Of a stretch of DNA of 64,000 nt, positions 46,066-54,640 are shown one piece after another. Source of the DNA: Lachnospiraceae bacterium (lineage in GTDB: Bacteria > Bacillota > Clostridia > Lachnospirales > Lachnospiraceae); assembly GCA_900768755.1 (NCBI GenBank), contig CAAGDV010000036.1, positions 62,001 through 126,000 on the forward strand, given 5' to 3'. Position numbers and translations under genes: made by a program. Under the pieces are notes generated by a model, which saw nothing but the letters and a program-made list of their open reading frames with translations, was not told where the DNA came from and searched no databases. The first letter of the stretch is position 1, and each line of letters starts with the position of its first letter.

Positions 46066-47097
46066 ATGGGAACAATAAGATTTCCGAATCTAGGGTTTGA
46101 AGTTACGGTCGGAAGAGAATTTTCCGTGTTCGGCTTCAGCATTGCCTATTACGGCATCACAATGGCGCTTTCAATGATTTGCGGTGCGATTGTGGCGTAT
46201 GCGGAGGCGAGAAGAACAGGGCAGAAGGTTGATAATTACATAGATTATACCATTTTTGGCATACTCGGAGGAATTGTCGGTGCCAGACTTTATTACGTTG
46301 CCTTCAGCTGGGACCAGTTTAAAGACAATCTGTGGGAGATTTTCAATCTCCGCGGCGGCGGACTTGCAATATACGGTGCGGTAATAGGTGCTGCGATAGT
46401 TGCAATTATTTTCTGCAGAATTAAGAAGATGCGGTTCTTTCAGTTTGCCGATACGGCAGTTCTGGGACTCATCACAGGTCAGATTATAGGCCGATGGGGC
46501 AATTTCTTTAACAGGGAGGCTTTTGGTTCATACACTGACGGACTTTTTGCGATGCAGATTCCGATTGGGGATGTGTCACTTTATCCGATACCGGATTCAA
46601 TCAAGGTGGTTGTTGACGGCGCCCAGTATGTTCAGGTTCAGCCCACGTTCCTGTATGAGAGCGTTCTCAACCTGCTTGTGCTTATCCTGCTCATTATATT
46701 CAGGGATAAAAAGAAATTTTACGGCGAGACTTTCTGCAGATATCTCATGGGATACGGGGTCGTCAGATTTATTATCGAGGGCTTCAGAACCGACCAGCTT
46801 CAGTTGTTCGGCGTAGCGGTATCACAGATTCTTTCGGCAGTACTTTTTGTCGCAGCACTTGCATTTGTGATTGTAATGAGAGTGCGCCTTCGCAACAAGC
46901 CCGCGGCGATAGACCCTATTCCGCCGAAAGGGAGCCGTAAGAATTTAACAGGTGAGACGGCACCTGCTGAAGAAGAGGCAGTTGATGTCGAACCGGAGGA
47001 AGATGATTCAGAAGAGCTTCAAAAGGATGGCTCGGAGGATATCGTAGAGGATGTTACGAACGACAACATCCCGCAGGATGATAAGACAGAAGAATAG
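46066..47097 (+). CDS. lgt: Prolipoprotein diacylglyceryl transferase
   Basis: Integral membrane enzyme attaching diacylglycerol to the lipobox cysteine of lipoproteins such as the solute-binding protein encoded at 5.4-7.0 kb. The family signature is GRWGNFFNREAFG, with R and N residues essential in Escherichia coli; SIAYYGI and GGGLAIYGAVIGA are other conserved parts. About seven TM helices. Residues after about 280 form a long, acidic, low-complexity tail (EEEAVDVEPEEDDSEE), longer than in most homologues. A terminator follows. Confidence 0.94.
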   Translation: MGTIRFPNLGFEVTVGREFSVFGFSIAYYGITMALSMICGAIVAYAEARRTGQKVDNYIDYTIFGILGGIVGARLYYVAFSWDQFKDNLWEIFNLRGGGLAIYGAVIGAAIVAIIFCRIKKMRFFQFADTAVLGLITGQIIGRWGNFFNREAFGSYTDGLFAMQIPIGDVSLYPIPDSIKVVVDGAQYVQVQPTFLYESVLNLLVLILLIIFRDKKKFYGETFCRYLMGYGVVRFIIEGFRTDQLQLFGVAVSQILSAVLFVAALAFVIVMRVRLRNKPAAIDPIPPKGSRKNLTGETAPAEEEAVDVEPEEDDSEELQKDGSEDIVEDVTNDNIPQDDKTEE

Positions 47098-47152
47098 AAT
47101 TATACCGGAGACAGTTAGAAATTAAATAAAGATAATAATAAACGCAGAAGAG

Positions 47153-47181
47153 AAGCTTATCACATTGTGGTAGGCTTTTTT
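47153..47181 (+). terminator. Rho-independent terminator after lgt
   Basis: AAGCTTATCAC (47153-47163) pairs with GTGGTAGGCTT (47167-47177), 11 pairs including two G-U, a 3-base loop and a TTTTTT tail. Confidence 0.85.
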
Positions 47182-47184
47182 CTG

Positions 47185-47305
47185 TTGTATTTCAAATTGA
47201 CACCTACGCATAATATACGGCAACGGATTACAGCGGAACCTATACAGATAGTTATAATGCTACAGATTTTAAGGCGGCAGAGCTTCATTCTGCCGCCTTT
47301 GCTTT
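47185..47305 (+). ncRNA. Possible short transcript ending in a strong hairpin
   Basis: After the lgt terminator, TTGTAT (47185-47190) and CATAAT (47209-47214) are 18 bases apart and could be a promoter. About 55 bases later AAGGCGGCAGA (47271-47281) and TCTGCCGCCTT (47289-47299) form an 11-bp perfect stem followed by TTGCTTTTGTTG. No credible coding frame is present. This would give an RNA of about 85 bases; it could also be a second lgt terminator or a repeat element. Confidence 0.3.
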
Positions 47306-47361
47306 TGTTGTGCAATGTTTGCTCCAACTTTACGCGGATATTACATATATCAAAAAAACAC

Positions 47362-47390
47362 TTGAATTTTCCTGTGATATGTAATAAAAT
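47362..47390 (+). promoter_or_regulatory. Promoter of the mraZ division cluster
   Basis: TTGAAT (47362-47367), a 17-base spacer and TAAAAT (47385-47390). The start point would lie at about 47397, just before the MraZ boxes. Confidence 0.7.
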
Positions 47391-47400
47391 GTGTTTGTGA

Positions 47401-47445
47401 GTGGTAGAAAGTGGAGACTTAGTACATCATAGTGGTTCAAAGTGG
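47401..47445 (+). promoter_or_regulatory. MraZ operator (GTGG boxes)
   Basis: GTGG occurs at 47401, 47411, 47432 and 47442: two pairs of direct repeats with a 10-base period, separated by 21 bases. MraZ of other bacteria binds such 10-base-spaced GTGG-type repeats upstream of its own gene. The position just downstream of the promoter fits autoregulation. Confidence 0.8.
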
Positions 47446-47484
47446 TGGATTTTGAGCCATTATTCAGAGAAAGGGGTGATTTGC

Positions 47485-47922
47485 ATGTTCATGGGTCAAT
47501 ACAATCATTCAATTGACGCCAAAGGACGTGTTATCATTCCGGCAAAGTTCCGTGACAAGCTTGGTGATGTTTTTGTTGTGACCAAGGGAATCGACGGAAA
47601 CCTTGATGGCTATGCCGACGCTGAATGGAAGGAATTTGAGGAGAAGCTTAAGGCTCTTCCGAACGCCAATGCCGATGCTCGTAATTTCAAGAGATTTTTT
47701 CTTGCAGGTGCAGCAGAGTGCGAGCTTGATAAGCAGGGCAGAATACTTATACCACCGGTACTACGGGAATATGCAGGGCTTGACAAGGACGTGGTTGTTG
47801 TGGGTTCTGCCGGCAAGATAGAGATTTGGAGCAAGGAAAGATGGGATGCTTCAAGTGCAAAATACGATGGCAACATCGAGCAGATTGCTGCCAATATGGA
47901 CAAACTCGGATTTCTGATATAG
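47485..47922 (+). CDS. mraZ: Transcriptional regulator MraZ
   Basis: AbrB-fold DNA-binding regulator of the division cluster, 145 residues with two SpoVT/AbrB-like repeats. MFMGQYNHSIDAKGRVIIPAK opens the first and ECELDKQGRILIPPVLREYA the second; both contain the DxxGR motif. The ATG at 47485 is chosen over an in-frame GTG at 47401, because AAGGGG at 47471-47476 is 8 bases upstream and the longer form would run through the GTGG boxes. rsmH follows after 12 bases. Confidence 0.95.
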   Translation: MFMGQYNHSIDAKGRVIIPAKFRDKLGDVFVVTKGIDGNLDGYADAEWKEFEEKLKALPNANADARNFKRFFLAGAAECELDKQGRILIPPVLREYAGLDKDVVVVGSAGKIEIWSKERWDASSAKYDGNIEQIAANMDKLGFLI

Positions 47923-47934
47923 GAGGGTTTATTG

Positions 47935-48882
47935 ATGGAATTTTTGCATAAACCGGTACTCCTTGACGAGTGCCTTGCGGGGCTCAATATCAGACCTGAC
48001 GGAATTTATGTGGACGGAACTCTTGGTGGTGCGGGACATTCGTTCCACATATGTGAGCGACTTACGGCAGGCGGAAGACTTATCGGAATTGACCAGGATG
48101 AAGATGCGGTAAAGACAGCGGGTAAGAGGCTTTCCATTTTCGGAAACCGTGTAACCGTCGTGCGGGACAATTACTGCAATATAAAAAATATACTGAAGGA
48201 TTTGGGGATTTCGGGGGTTGACGGGATACTCCTTGATATCGGGGTATCGTCATTTCAGCTGGACAATGCAGAGCGCGGCTTTACATACCGCGATGACAAT
48301 GCACCTTTGGACATGAGAATGGATGTGCGCAATCAGCTTACGGCGGAGGATATCGTGAACGATTATTCCGAGGCCGAACTGTTCAGGATAATCCGTGATT
48401 ACGGAGAAGAGCAGTTTGCAAAAAACATTGCAAAGCACATTGTTTTGGCAAGACAGAATGAGCGTATAAAAACTACGGGACAGCTCAACGAGATTATCAA
48501 AGCAGCCATTCCGATGAAGATGCGCATAAACGGGGGACATCCGTCCAAGCGCACGTTTCAGGCGATAAGAATTGAGCTTAACAGGGAACTGGAGGTTTTG
48601 GAGAACTCCATTGATGATATGATTGAGCTTCTGAATGACAAAGGGCGTCTGTGCGTCATTACTTTTCATTCTCTTGAGGATCGTATAGTTAAAAATAAGT
48701 TCAGGGACAATGTCAACACCTGCACCTGTCCGCCGAATTTCCCGGTGTGCGTGTGCAACAACAGACCGAAAGGCAGAATTATCACAAGGAAACCTATCAT
48801 TCCGTCGGAGGAAGAGCTTTTGGAGAACTCAAGGGCAAAAAGCTCAAAATTACGGATTTTTGAAAGATGCAAGGAGGCATAA
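47935..48882 (+). CDS. rsmH: 16S rRNA m4C1402 methyltransferase
   Basis: SAM-dependent N4-methyltransferase (MraW) of 315 residues. HKPVLLDECL opens it; motif I is YVDGTLGGAGHS, followed by IGIDQDEDA, LLDIGVSSFQLD and the C-terminal VITFHSLEDRIVK. ATG 47935 with AGGAGGG upstream is preferred to the TTG just before it. It is second in the conserved mraZ-rsmH-ftsL order. Confidence 0.96.
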   Translation: MEFLHKPVLLDECLAGLNIRPDGIYVDGTLGGAGHSFHICERLTAGGRLIGIDQDEDAVKTAGKRLSIFGNRVTVVRDNYCNIKNILKDLGISGVDGILLDIGVSSFQLDNAERGFTYRDDNAPLDMRMDVRNQLTAEDIVNDYSEAELFRIIRDYGEEQFAKNIAKHIVLARQNERIKTTGQLNEIIKAAIPMKMRINGGHPSKRTFQAIRIELNRELEVLENSIDDMIELLNDKGRLCVITFHSLEDRIVKNKFRDNVNTCTCPPNFPVCVCNNRPKGRIITRKPIIPSEEELLENSRAKSSKLRIFERCKEA

Positions 48883-48887
48883 ATAAT

Positions 48888-49358
48888 ATGGAGAGGTATA
48901 TTTATTCCAGCGCGGCACCAAAGTATGTGCCCGAGACACCGGTAAGACAACCAAAGCGCAGGGAAGAACTTACCAGAGAAGAAGTAAAGAAACAGCAGAA
49001 GAAAGCGCAGATTGAGTACAACAGAAGCCGCGCCACAAGCTTTGGTGCACTTTTTACACTTTTTGTAGTGGCAGCTATGGCGGTTGTTCTTTTTACGTGC
49101 TCAAATTACATATCTAAGATTAATGAGACGGCGGCCAACCGCAAAACTATTGAGAAGTTAAGAGACGAGGTCAGTGAACTTAAGCAGAACAACGATTTGC
49201 TGGAACTTTCAATTGACACTTCAATAGACTATGATTATATTTATAATATAGCTACAAAAGAGCTTGGAATGACATACCCCAAAGATGGTCAGATTGTCAG
49301 ATATCCGAGCAAGGAAAGTCAGTATGTAATCCAGTTTTCGGACATACCGGAATACTGA
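48888..49358 (+). CDS. ftsL: FtsL-like cell division protein
   Basis: A 156-residue single-pass membrane protein. A basic cytoplasmic part (about 1-50, rich in Lys/Arg/Gln), one TM helix (about 53-75), then a coiled coil (about 80-112, ETAANRKTIEKLRDEVSEL) and a short extracytoplasmic end containing ELGMTYPKDGQIVRY. Size, topology and position between rsmH and the penicillin-binding genes identify it as FtsL; sequence similarity in this family is low. AAGGAGG (48871-48877) sets the start at ATG 48888. Confidence 0.82.
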   Translation: MERYIYSSAAPKYVPETPVRQPKRREELTREEVKKQQKKAQIEYNRSRATSFGALFTLFVVAAMAVVLFTCSNYISKINETAANRKTIEKLRDEVSELKQNNDLLELSIDTSIDYDYIYNIATKELGMTYPKDGQIVRYPSKESQYVIQFSDIPEY

Positions 49359-49398
49359 TGCATAATCGGAATGATACAGATAATATATAGGAGAAGCC

Positions 49399-51483
49399 AT
49401 GGCAGTTAAGAGACATAAAAAAAGCAGATTTACGGTAGGTATGCAGAGAAAGCTTTTTGGTGTCTTTATGATAGTAGTGGTTTCTCTTATTTTTTTGTCC
49501 GGCTCAATAATCAAAATCAATGTCACAAAAGGCAAGGATTACTCGAAGGCCGTGTACAATAATTATTCCTATGACAGCCGGGTGATTCCGGCAAAGCGTG
49601 GGGATATTACGGACCGCAACGGGACTATTCTCGCATACAGCATAAAGGTCTACAATCTCATACTTGACACCAAGGTCCTTTTGTCGGATGATAAGTACCT
49701 TGAGCCGACAGTGGAGGCGCTTCTTGGCAATTTTGAGATTGATGCGGACTGGCTTGAGAGCTACATTGAAGAGAACCGCGCAAAAAAGGAGAACGGCGAT
49801 ACCCCAAGCTCATATAAGCGCGTGATTACGGGGCTGACTTACGATGGCGTCAGCACATTTACAGAACTTATGGAGAAGAAGGGCTCGTTGATAAAGGGCG
49901 TCTGGTTTGAGGATGAATACAAAAGAAACTACCCTTACAAAACCTTGGCGTGCGATGCGTTAGGTTTTGCCAGTGAGGCGAACGGCGGCGAGCTCGGAAT
50001 TGAGAAGACATACAATTCGTACCTGTCGGGGTCAAATGGCAGGATATTCGGATACATCAACAATGATTCTTATGAGTCCACAATCAAAGATGCGACGGAC
50101 GGCAACACCGTCGTGACCACCCTTGATTATACGATTCAGAATATAGTCGAGACGGCAATCAGGGAATTCAACGAGGAATACGGCTCCAAAGCCACCGCGG
50201 CAATCGTGATGGACCCAAACACGGGCGAGATTCTCGCAATGGCAGACTATCCGACCTTCGACTTGAACAATCCCCGCGATTTCTCTGTTCTTTTTCCGGT
50301 AAGAGTTGAGCACAAAAGGGAGGAGACCACTGAGGGAGAAGAGGGCGAAGAGGGTGAGACGGACGGCTCCGATACCGGAGAGGTTTTGGTTGAGTGGCTG
50401 TATGAGGAGGATTTTACCGACGAGGAGAAGTTGGAGCTTCTTTTCAAAAGATGGAGCAATTATTGTGTGAGCACACTGTATGAGCCCGGCTCGGTATTTA
50501 AGACTTTTATCATTTCTGAGGCATTGGAGGAGAATGCAGTATCAGTAAATGACACCTTCGTGTGCGATGGTGAGCAGATATATGACGGCACGGTGATACA
50601 TTGTAATCATATACACGGAGATATGACGTTGTCCGGAACTCTTGCCAATTCATGCAACGACTCACTGATGCAGATTTCATTTATTCTGGGGAAAAATACT
50701 TTTGCAAAATATCTTTCCCTGTATCAGTTCGGAACAAAGACAGGAATCGACCTGCCCGGTGAGGAAGCGGGCCTTGTCATCAACTATGAGACAGCCATGG
50801 ACGTTGACCTTGCCACCAATGCTTTCGGACAGAATATCAGTGTTACGATGACGCAGGTTATGGCCGGTTTCTGCTCGCTGATTAACGGCGGAACTTACTA
50901 TGAGCCGCATATGGTGCGCGAGATCAGGAGTGAGTCCGGAGATGTGATTAAGAAAATCGAGCCCGTTGCCGTGACGCAGACCATATCGGAGGATACTTCA
51001 AAAAATATCCGCGCCATGCTGAGGTCGGTTGTTGAATACGGAACCGCAAGTTATGTGTATATTCCCGGATATTCAATAGGCGGTAAGACCGGTACTTCGG
51101 AGAAAGCAGAGAGAGATAAATCTGAGTACATTGTATCTTTTATGGGCTTCTTCCCGGTGGAGAACCCTCAGGTTGTCTCTTATGTTATTATTGACGCGCC
51201 GCAATGCGAGCGCAATGACGATTCGTGGGCTGCTCAGATAATAAGCGCAAAGATTTTTAAAGAGATTATCCCGTATCTCGGAATTGAGAGAAACAATCCG
51301 GATTACGAGGTGGATGTATTCATTGACCCGGACAATCCTTACAAGCCGGTGACAAAGAGACCGTACACACCGCCGCAACCGGCAGAGGAGCCGACACTTC
51401 CTGAGGAGGAAGCTACGGAGGATGCTGCGGATGATACGGATTCCTCCGGTACCGCAACAGATTCGGATAATCAGCAAGAATAA
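49399..51483 (+). CDS. Class B penicillin-binding protein (transpeptidase), first copy
   Basis: Peptidoglycan transpeptidase of 694 residues with one N-terminal TM helix (about 18-40), a dimerisation domain starting at PAKRGDITDRNGTILAY, and a transpeptidase domain with SVFK (catalytic Ser), SCN and KTGT motifs all normal. Two oddities: an acidic, Glu/Gly-rich insertion of about 45 residues (about 304-350) before the catalytic SVFK, and a long acidic, Pro-rich C-terminal tail instead of PASTA domains. FtsI/PBP2b- or SpoVD-like; the two cannot be separated by eye. Confidence 0.92.
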   Translation: MAVKRHKKSRFTVGMQRKLFGVFMIVVVSLIFLSGSIIKINVTKGKDYSKAVYNNYSYDSRVIPAKRGDITDRNGTILAYSIKVYNLILDTKVLLSDDKYLEPTVEALLGNFEIDADWLESYIEENRAKKENGDTPSSYKRVITGLTYDGVSTFTELMEKKGSLIKGVWFEDEYKRNYPYKTLACDALGFASEANGGELGIEKTYNSYLSGSNGRIFGYINNDSYESTIKDATDGNTVVTTLDYTIQNIVETAIREFNEEYGSKATAAIVMDPNTGEILAMADYPTFDLNNPRDFSVLFPVRVEHKREETTEGEEGEEGETDGSDTGEVLVEWLYEEDFTDEEKLELLFKRWSNYCVSTLYEPGSVFKTFIISEALEENAVSVNDTFVCDGEQIYDGTVIHCNHIHGDMTLSGTLANSCNDSLMQISFILGKNTFAKYLSLYQFGTKTGIDLPGEEAGLVINYETAMDVDLATNAFGQNISVTMTQVMAGFCSLINGGTYYEPHMVREIRSESGDVIKKIEPVAVTQTISEDTSKNIRAMLRSVVEYGTASYVYIPGYSIGGKTGTSEKAERDKSEYIVSFMGFFPVENPQVVSYVIIDAPQCERNDDSWAAQIISAKIFKEIIPYLGIERNNPDYEVDVFIDPDNPYKPVTKRPYTPPQPAEEPTLPEEEATEDAADDTDSSGTATDSDNQQE

Positions 51484-51532
51484 CTGAAACATACCCTCAA
51501 TACATTGTATAGAGTGAATTTTTGAGGCGGTT

Positions 51533-53251
51533 ATGAAGCTATTTTTCATTCACCGTAAGAAGATAAGGATATGCGCCCTGACAATGCTTGGGGGATTGTT
51601 GTTACTGTGCGGCAGAGTGTTGTATATAATGCTGTTTCAATCGGACCGGCTGTCATATGACGCCACAGTCCTTCATGAAAGAGAACGCTCAATCAAGGCG
51701 CAGAGAGGAAGAATAATAAGCAGGGACGGAACGGTCCTGGCGGACAATAAGACGGTATGTACCGTTTCCGTAATCCATTCGCAGATAGATGACCCGGACA
51801 CGGTCATAAAAGTACTTTCCGACAAACTCGACATGTCGGAGACAAAGGTTGCATCGTATGTCAACAAGGTTTCCTCAAGGGAAAAAATCAAATCCAATGT
51901 CGATAAGGAGACCGGCGACGAGATTCGCGCGCTTAACTTAAGCGGAGTCAAGGTGGACGAGGACAGCAAAAGAGTGTACCCTTACGCCGAGCTTCTGTCC
52001 AAGGTGATGGGCTTCTGCGGCGCGGACAATCAGGGAATCCTGGGAATTGAGGCAAAATACGATGACGTCCTCGCGGGCGTCAACGGTATGATACTCACAA
52101 TGACCGACGCCTATGGTGTCGAAATATCCGACGAGGAGGAGAAAAGAGTCGAGCCGGTAAACGGCGATGATTTGTATATAAGCATAGACTATAATATTCA
52201 GTGTTATTGCATGCAGGCTGCCAGAAAAGCCTATGAGGCCAAAGGCGCAAAATCCGTGAGCATCATCGTGATGAACCCTCAAAACGGCGAAATTCTTGCC
52301 ATGGTCAATTATCCGGAGTATAATCTTAATGAGCCGTATGTGCTCAATTACACTCCGGCTGAGACAGTCACCGATGAGAACCGGATGAATCTGTTGAACG
52401 CCATGTGGCGTAACGGGATTATCAATGACACGTACGAACCCGGTTCAACATTCAAGATAATCACGGCGACGGCGGCGTTGTCCGAGCACGTAGTGTCCTT
52501 AAACGATAATTTTTACTGTAGGGGAAATCTTACCGTTGCCGACAGGACAATCAGATGCCACAAGACCACAGGGCACGGAAGCGAGACCTTTGCCGAGACA
52601 TTGATGAATTCCTGTAACCCTGCCTTTATTACATGGGGAATGAGGGTCGGAAGCGAGAGATTTCTGTACTACATGGACCGGCTGGGGCTGCTTTCAAAGA
52701 CCGGCGTGGACGTACCCGGTGAGGCGTCAACGATAATTCATAAGGCGGAGGATATCCATGAACTCGAACTTGCCACAATGTCATTCGGACAGTCTTTTCA
52801 GATAACGCCGCTTCAACTGATGCGCGCGGCATCGTGCGTTGTCAACGGCGGAACACTGATAACTCCGCATTTTGCCGTAAAAAGCATTGATTCGGAGGGC
52901 TGCATTACGCAGTATGAATATTCTGAGACACCTGATGTAATTGATAAGGATGTCTGTGAGACTATGAAGACTCTCCTTGAATCGGTTGTCAGCGAAGGCG
53001 GAGGAATGCAGTGTAAGATAGAGGGATATTCTATCGGCGGCAAGACGGCGACCTCGCAGAAACTGCCGAGAAGCGCCGGGAAATATGTCTCATCATTCAT
53101 CGGATTTGCACCGGCTGATGACCCGCAAATCATGGCGATGTGCCTGATTGATGAGCCGCAGGGAACATATTACGGAGGGCTCATCTGCGCACCCGTAATC
53201 AGGGAGATTTTTGAAAATATTTTTCCGTACCTTGGTATTCCTAAGGAATAA
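51533..53251 (+). CDS. Class B penicillin-binding protein (transpeptidase), second copy
   Basis: A 572-residue paralogue of the preceding gene: TM helix (about 12-32), dimerisation domain from AQRGRIISRDGTVLADN, and a transpeptidase domain with STFK and SCN. The third motif, KTGT in nearly all members, reads KTAT here (codons AAG ACG GCG ACC at 53041-53052). Gly-to-Ala in this strand could change beta-lactam binding. No PASTA domain. Two adjacent class B proteins suggest one for vegetative division and one for another stage such as sporulation (SpoVD), but that is inference. Confidence 0.9.
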   Translation: MKLFFIHRKKIRICALTMLGGLLLLCGRVLYIMLFQSDRLSYDATVLHERERSIKAQRGRIISRDGTVLADNKTVCTVSVIHSQIDDPDTVIKVLSDKLDMSETKVASYVNKVSSREKIKSNVDKETGDEIRALNLSGVKVDEDSKRVYPYAELLSKVMGFCGADNQGILGIEAKYDDVLAGVNGMILTMTDAYGVEISDEEEKRVEPVNGDDLYISIDYNIQCYCMQAARKAYEAKGAKSVSIIVMNPQNGEILAMVNYPEYNLNEPYVLNYTPAETVTDENRMNLLNAMWRNGIINDTYEPGSTFKIITATAALSEHVVSLNDNFYCRGNLTVADRTIRCHKTTGHGSETFAETLMNSCNPAFITWGMRVGSERFLYYMDRLGLLSKTGVDVPGEASTIIHKAEDIHELELATMSFGQSFQITPLQLMRAASCVVNGGTLITPHFAVKSIDSEGCITQYEYSETPDVIDKDVCETMKTLLESVVSEGGGMQCKIEGYSIGGKTATSQKLPRSAGKYVSSFIGFAPADDPQIMAMCLIDEPQGTYYGGLICAPVIREIFENIFPYLGIPKE

Positions 53252-53273
53252 CGGAGACGAAAGGAAACAGCTT

Positions 53274-54629
53274 ATGGAACTTAAGAACAGAAATGTGGTT
53301 GTGGTCGGAACAGGCGTCAGCGGAACAGGAATGGTCTCACTTTTGTCAAAGGTCGGAGCCAACATCACGGTGTATGACGCCAATACGGCCCTCACAGTCG
53401 AAGACATAAAGGACAGAATGCCCAAAGATGCGGAATATAACATTGTAATCGGCGATATTTCCGATGACATCATAGAGGGCACCGGGCTTTTGGCGATAAG
53501 CCCGGGGGTGCCGATTGACAGCGACATCGTAAACCGCTTCAGGGATAAGGGAGTTTCGGTCTGGGGAGAAATTGAGCTTGCATACAATTATGACAAGGGA
53601 ACGGTTATCGCCATCACGGGAACCAACGGCAAGACAACCACAACAACCCTGGTGGGCGAGATAATTAAAAAACATAATCCCAAGACCTTTGTCGTCGGCA
53701 ATATAGGCAATTCTTATCCGAAGGAAGTGCTAAATACGGATGAGAACAGCGTTACGGTCGCGGAGATAAGCAGTTTCCAGCTTGAGAGCGTGCATTCTTT
53801 TGCACCGCATATTTCGGCTATTCTCAATATCACTCCTGACCACCTTAACAGGCACTATACGATGGAGAATTACATTGCGGTTAAGGAATCGATTGTGAGA
53901 AACAGTAAGCCGGACGATGTGTGCGTGCTCAATTATGACGATGAGGTTTTGCGAAAATTCGGGGAAAAGCGTGAGAATGTATTGTTTTTTTCCCGTAAGA
54001 GCCGGGTTGAAAGAGGAGCATACCTTGAGGGAGACATGATACGGTTTACTGACGGAAAAGAGGATTATCCGGTCATCTCAATCCATGATATGAAGCTTTT
54101 CGGAAACCACAATTATGAAAATGTTATGGCTGCGGTTGCGATTACCACGGCTTTTGGAGTGCCGCTTGATGTGATTGCCGATACCATACGGGAATTCCGC
54201 GGAGTTGAGCACAGGATAGAGTATGTGCGGGACCTTAAGGGAGTCACATACTACAATGATTCAAAAGGAACCAATCCGGATTCGTCAATCAAGGCGCTCG
54301 AAGCGATGTCGAGACCTACGATTCTGATTGCCGGAGGATATGATAAACATTCAGAGTTTGATGAGTTTTTGGATGCTTTTGACGGCAAGGTGAAATTACT
54401 GGTACTCATCGGGGCAACCGCCGGCAAAATCGAGCAGACTGCAAGAAAGCACGGGTTTAATGCGATTGTCAGAACCGACACATTGGAAAATGCCGTGGCA
54501 ATCTGCGCGGAGAACGCCGTGGAGAATGATGTTGTCCTGCTTTCACCGGCATGCGCAAGCTGGGATATGTTTTCGGGATATGAAGAAAGAGGCAGACTCT
54601 TTAAAGAGTATGTAAACAGATTAGTTTAG
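53274..54629 (+). CDS. murD: UDP-N-acetylmuramoyl-L-alanine--D-glutamate ligase
   Basis: Adds D-Glu to the UDP-MurNAc-L-Ala precursor using ATP, 451 residues. N-terminal VVVVGTGVSGTGMV, ATP motif ITGTNGKTTTTTL, then EISSFQLE, NITPDHLNRH, FRGVEHRIEYV and NDSKGTNPDS are all present. Start ATG 53274 (M-E-L-K-N) after AAGGA; a longer frame overlaps the penicillin-binding gene. The gene normally before it in this cluster, mraY, is missing. Confidence 0.96.
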   Translation: MELKNRNVVVVGTGVSGTGMVSLLSKVGANITVYDANTALTVEDIKDRMPKDAEYNIVIGDISDDIIEGTGLLAISPGVPIDSDIVNRFRDKGVSVWGEIELAYNYDKGTVIAITGTNGKTTTTTLVGEIIKKHNPKTFVVGNIGNSYPKEVLNTDENSVTVAEISSFQLESVHSFAPHISAILNITPDHLNRHYTMENYIAVKESIVRNSKPDDVCVLNYDDEVLRKFGEKRENVLFFSRKSRVERGAYLEGDMIRFTDGKEDYPVISIHDMKLFGNHNYENVMAAVAITTAFGVPLDVIADTIREFRGVEHRIEYVRDLKGVTYYNDSKGTNPDSSIKALEAMSRPTILIAGGYDKHSEFDEFLDAFDGKVKLLVLIGATAGKIEQTARKHGFNAIVRTDTLENAVAICAENAVENDVVLLSPACASWDMFSGYEERGRLFKEYVNRLV

Positions 54630-54640
54630 GAGAGTGTTTA

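Noticed and set aside
47167..47400. Plus-strand frame of 77 codons between lgt and mraZ
   Set aside because: It starts inside the lgt terminator with GTG, has no ribosome site, and its protein is unlike any family; it also runs through the hairpin at 47271-47299.
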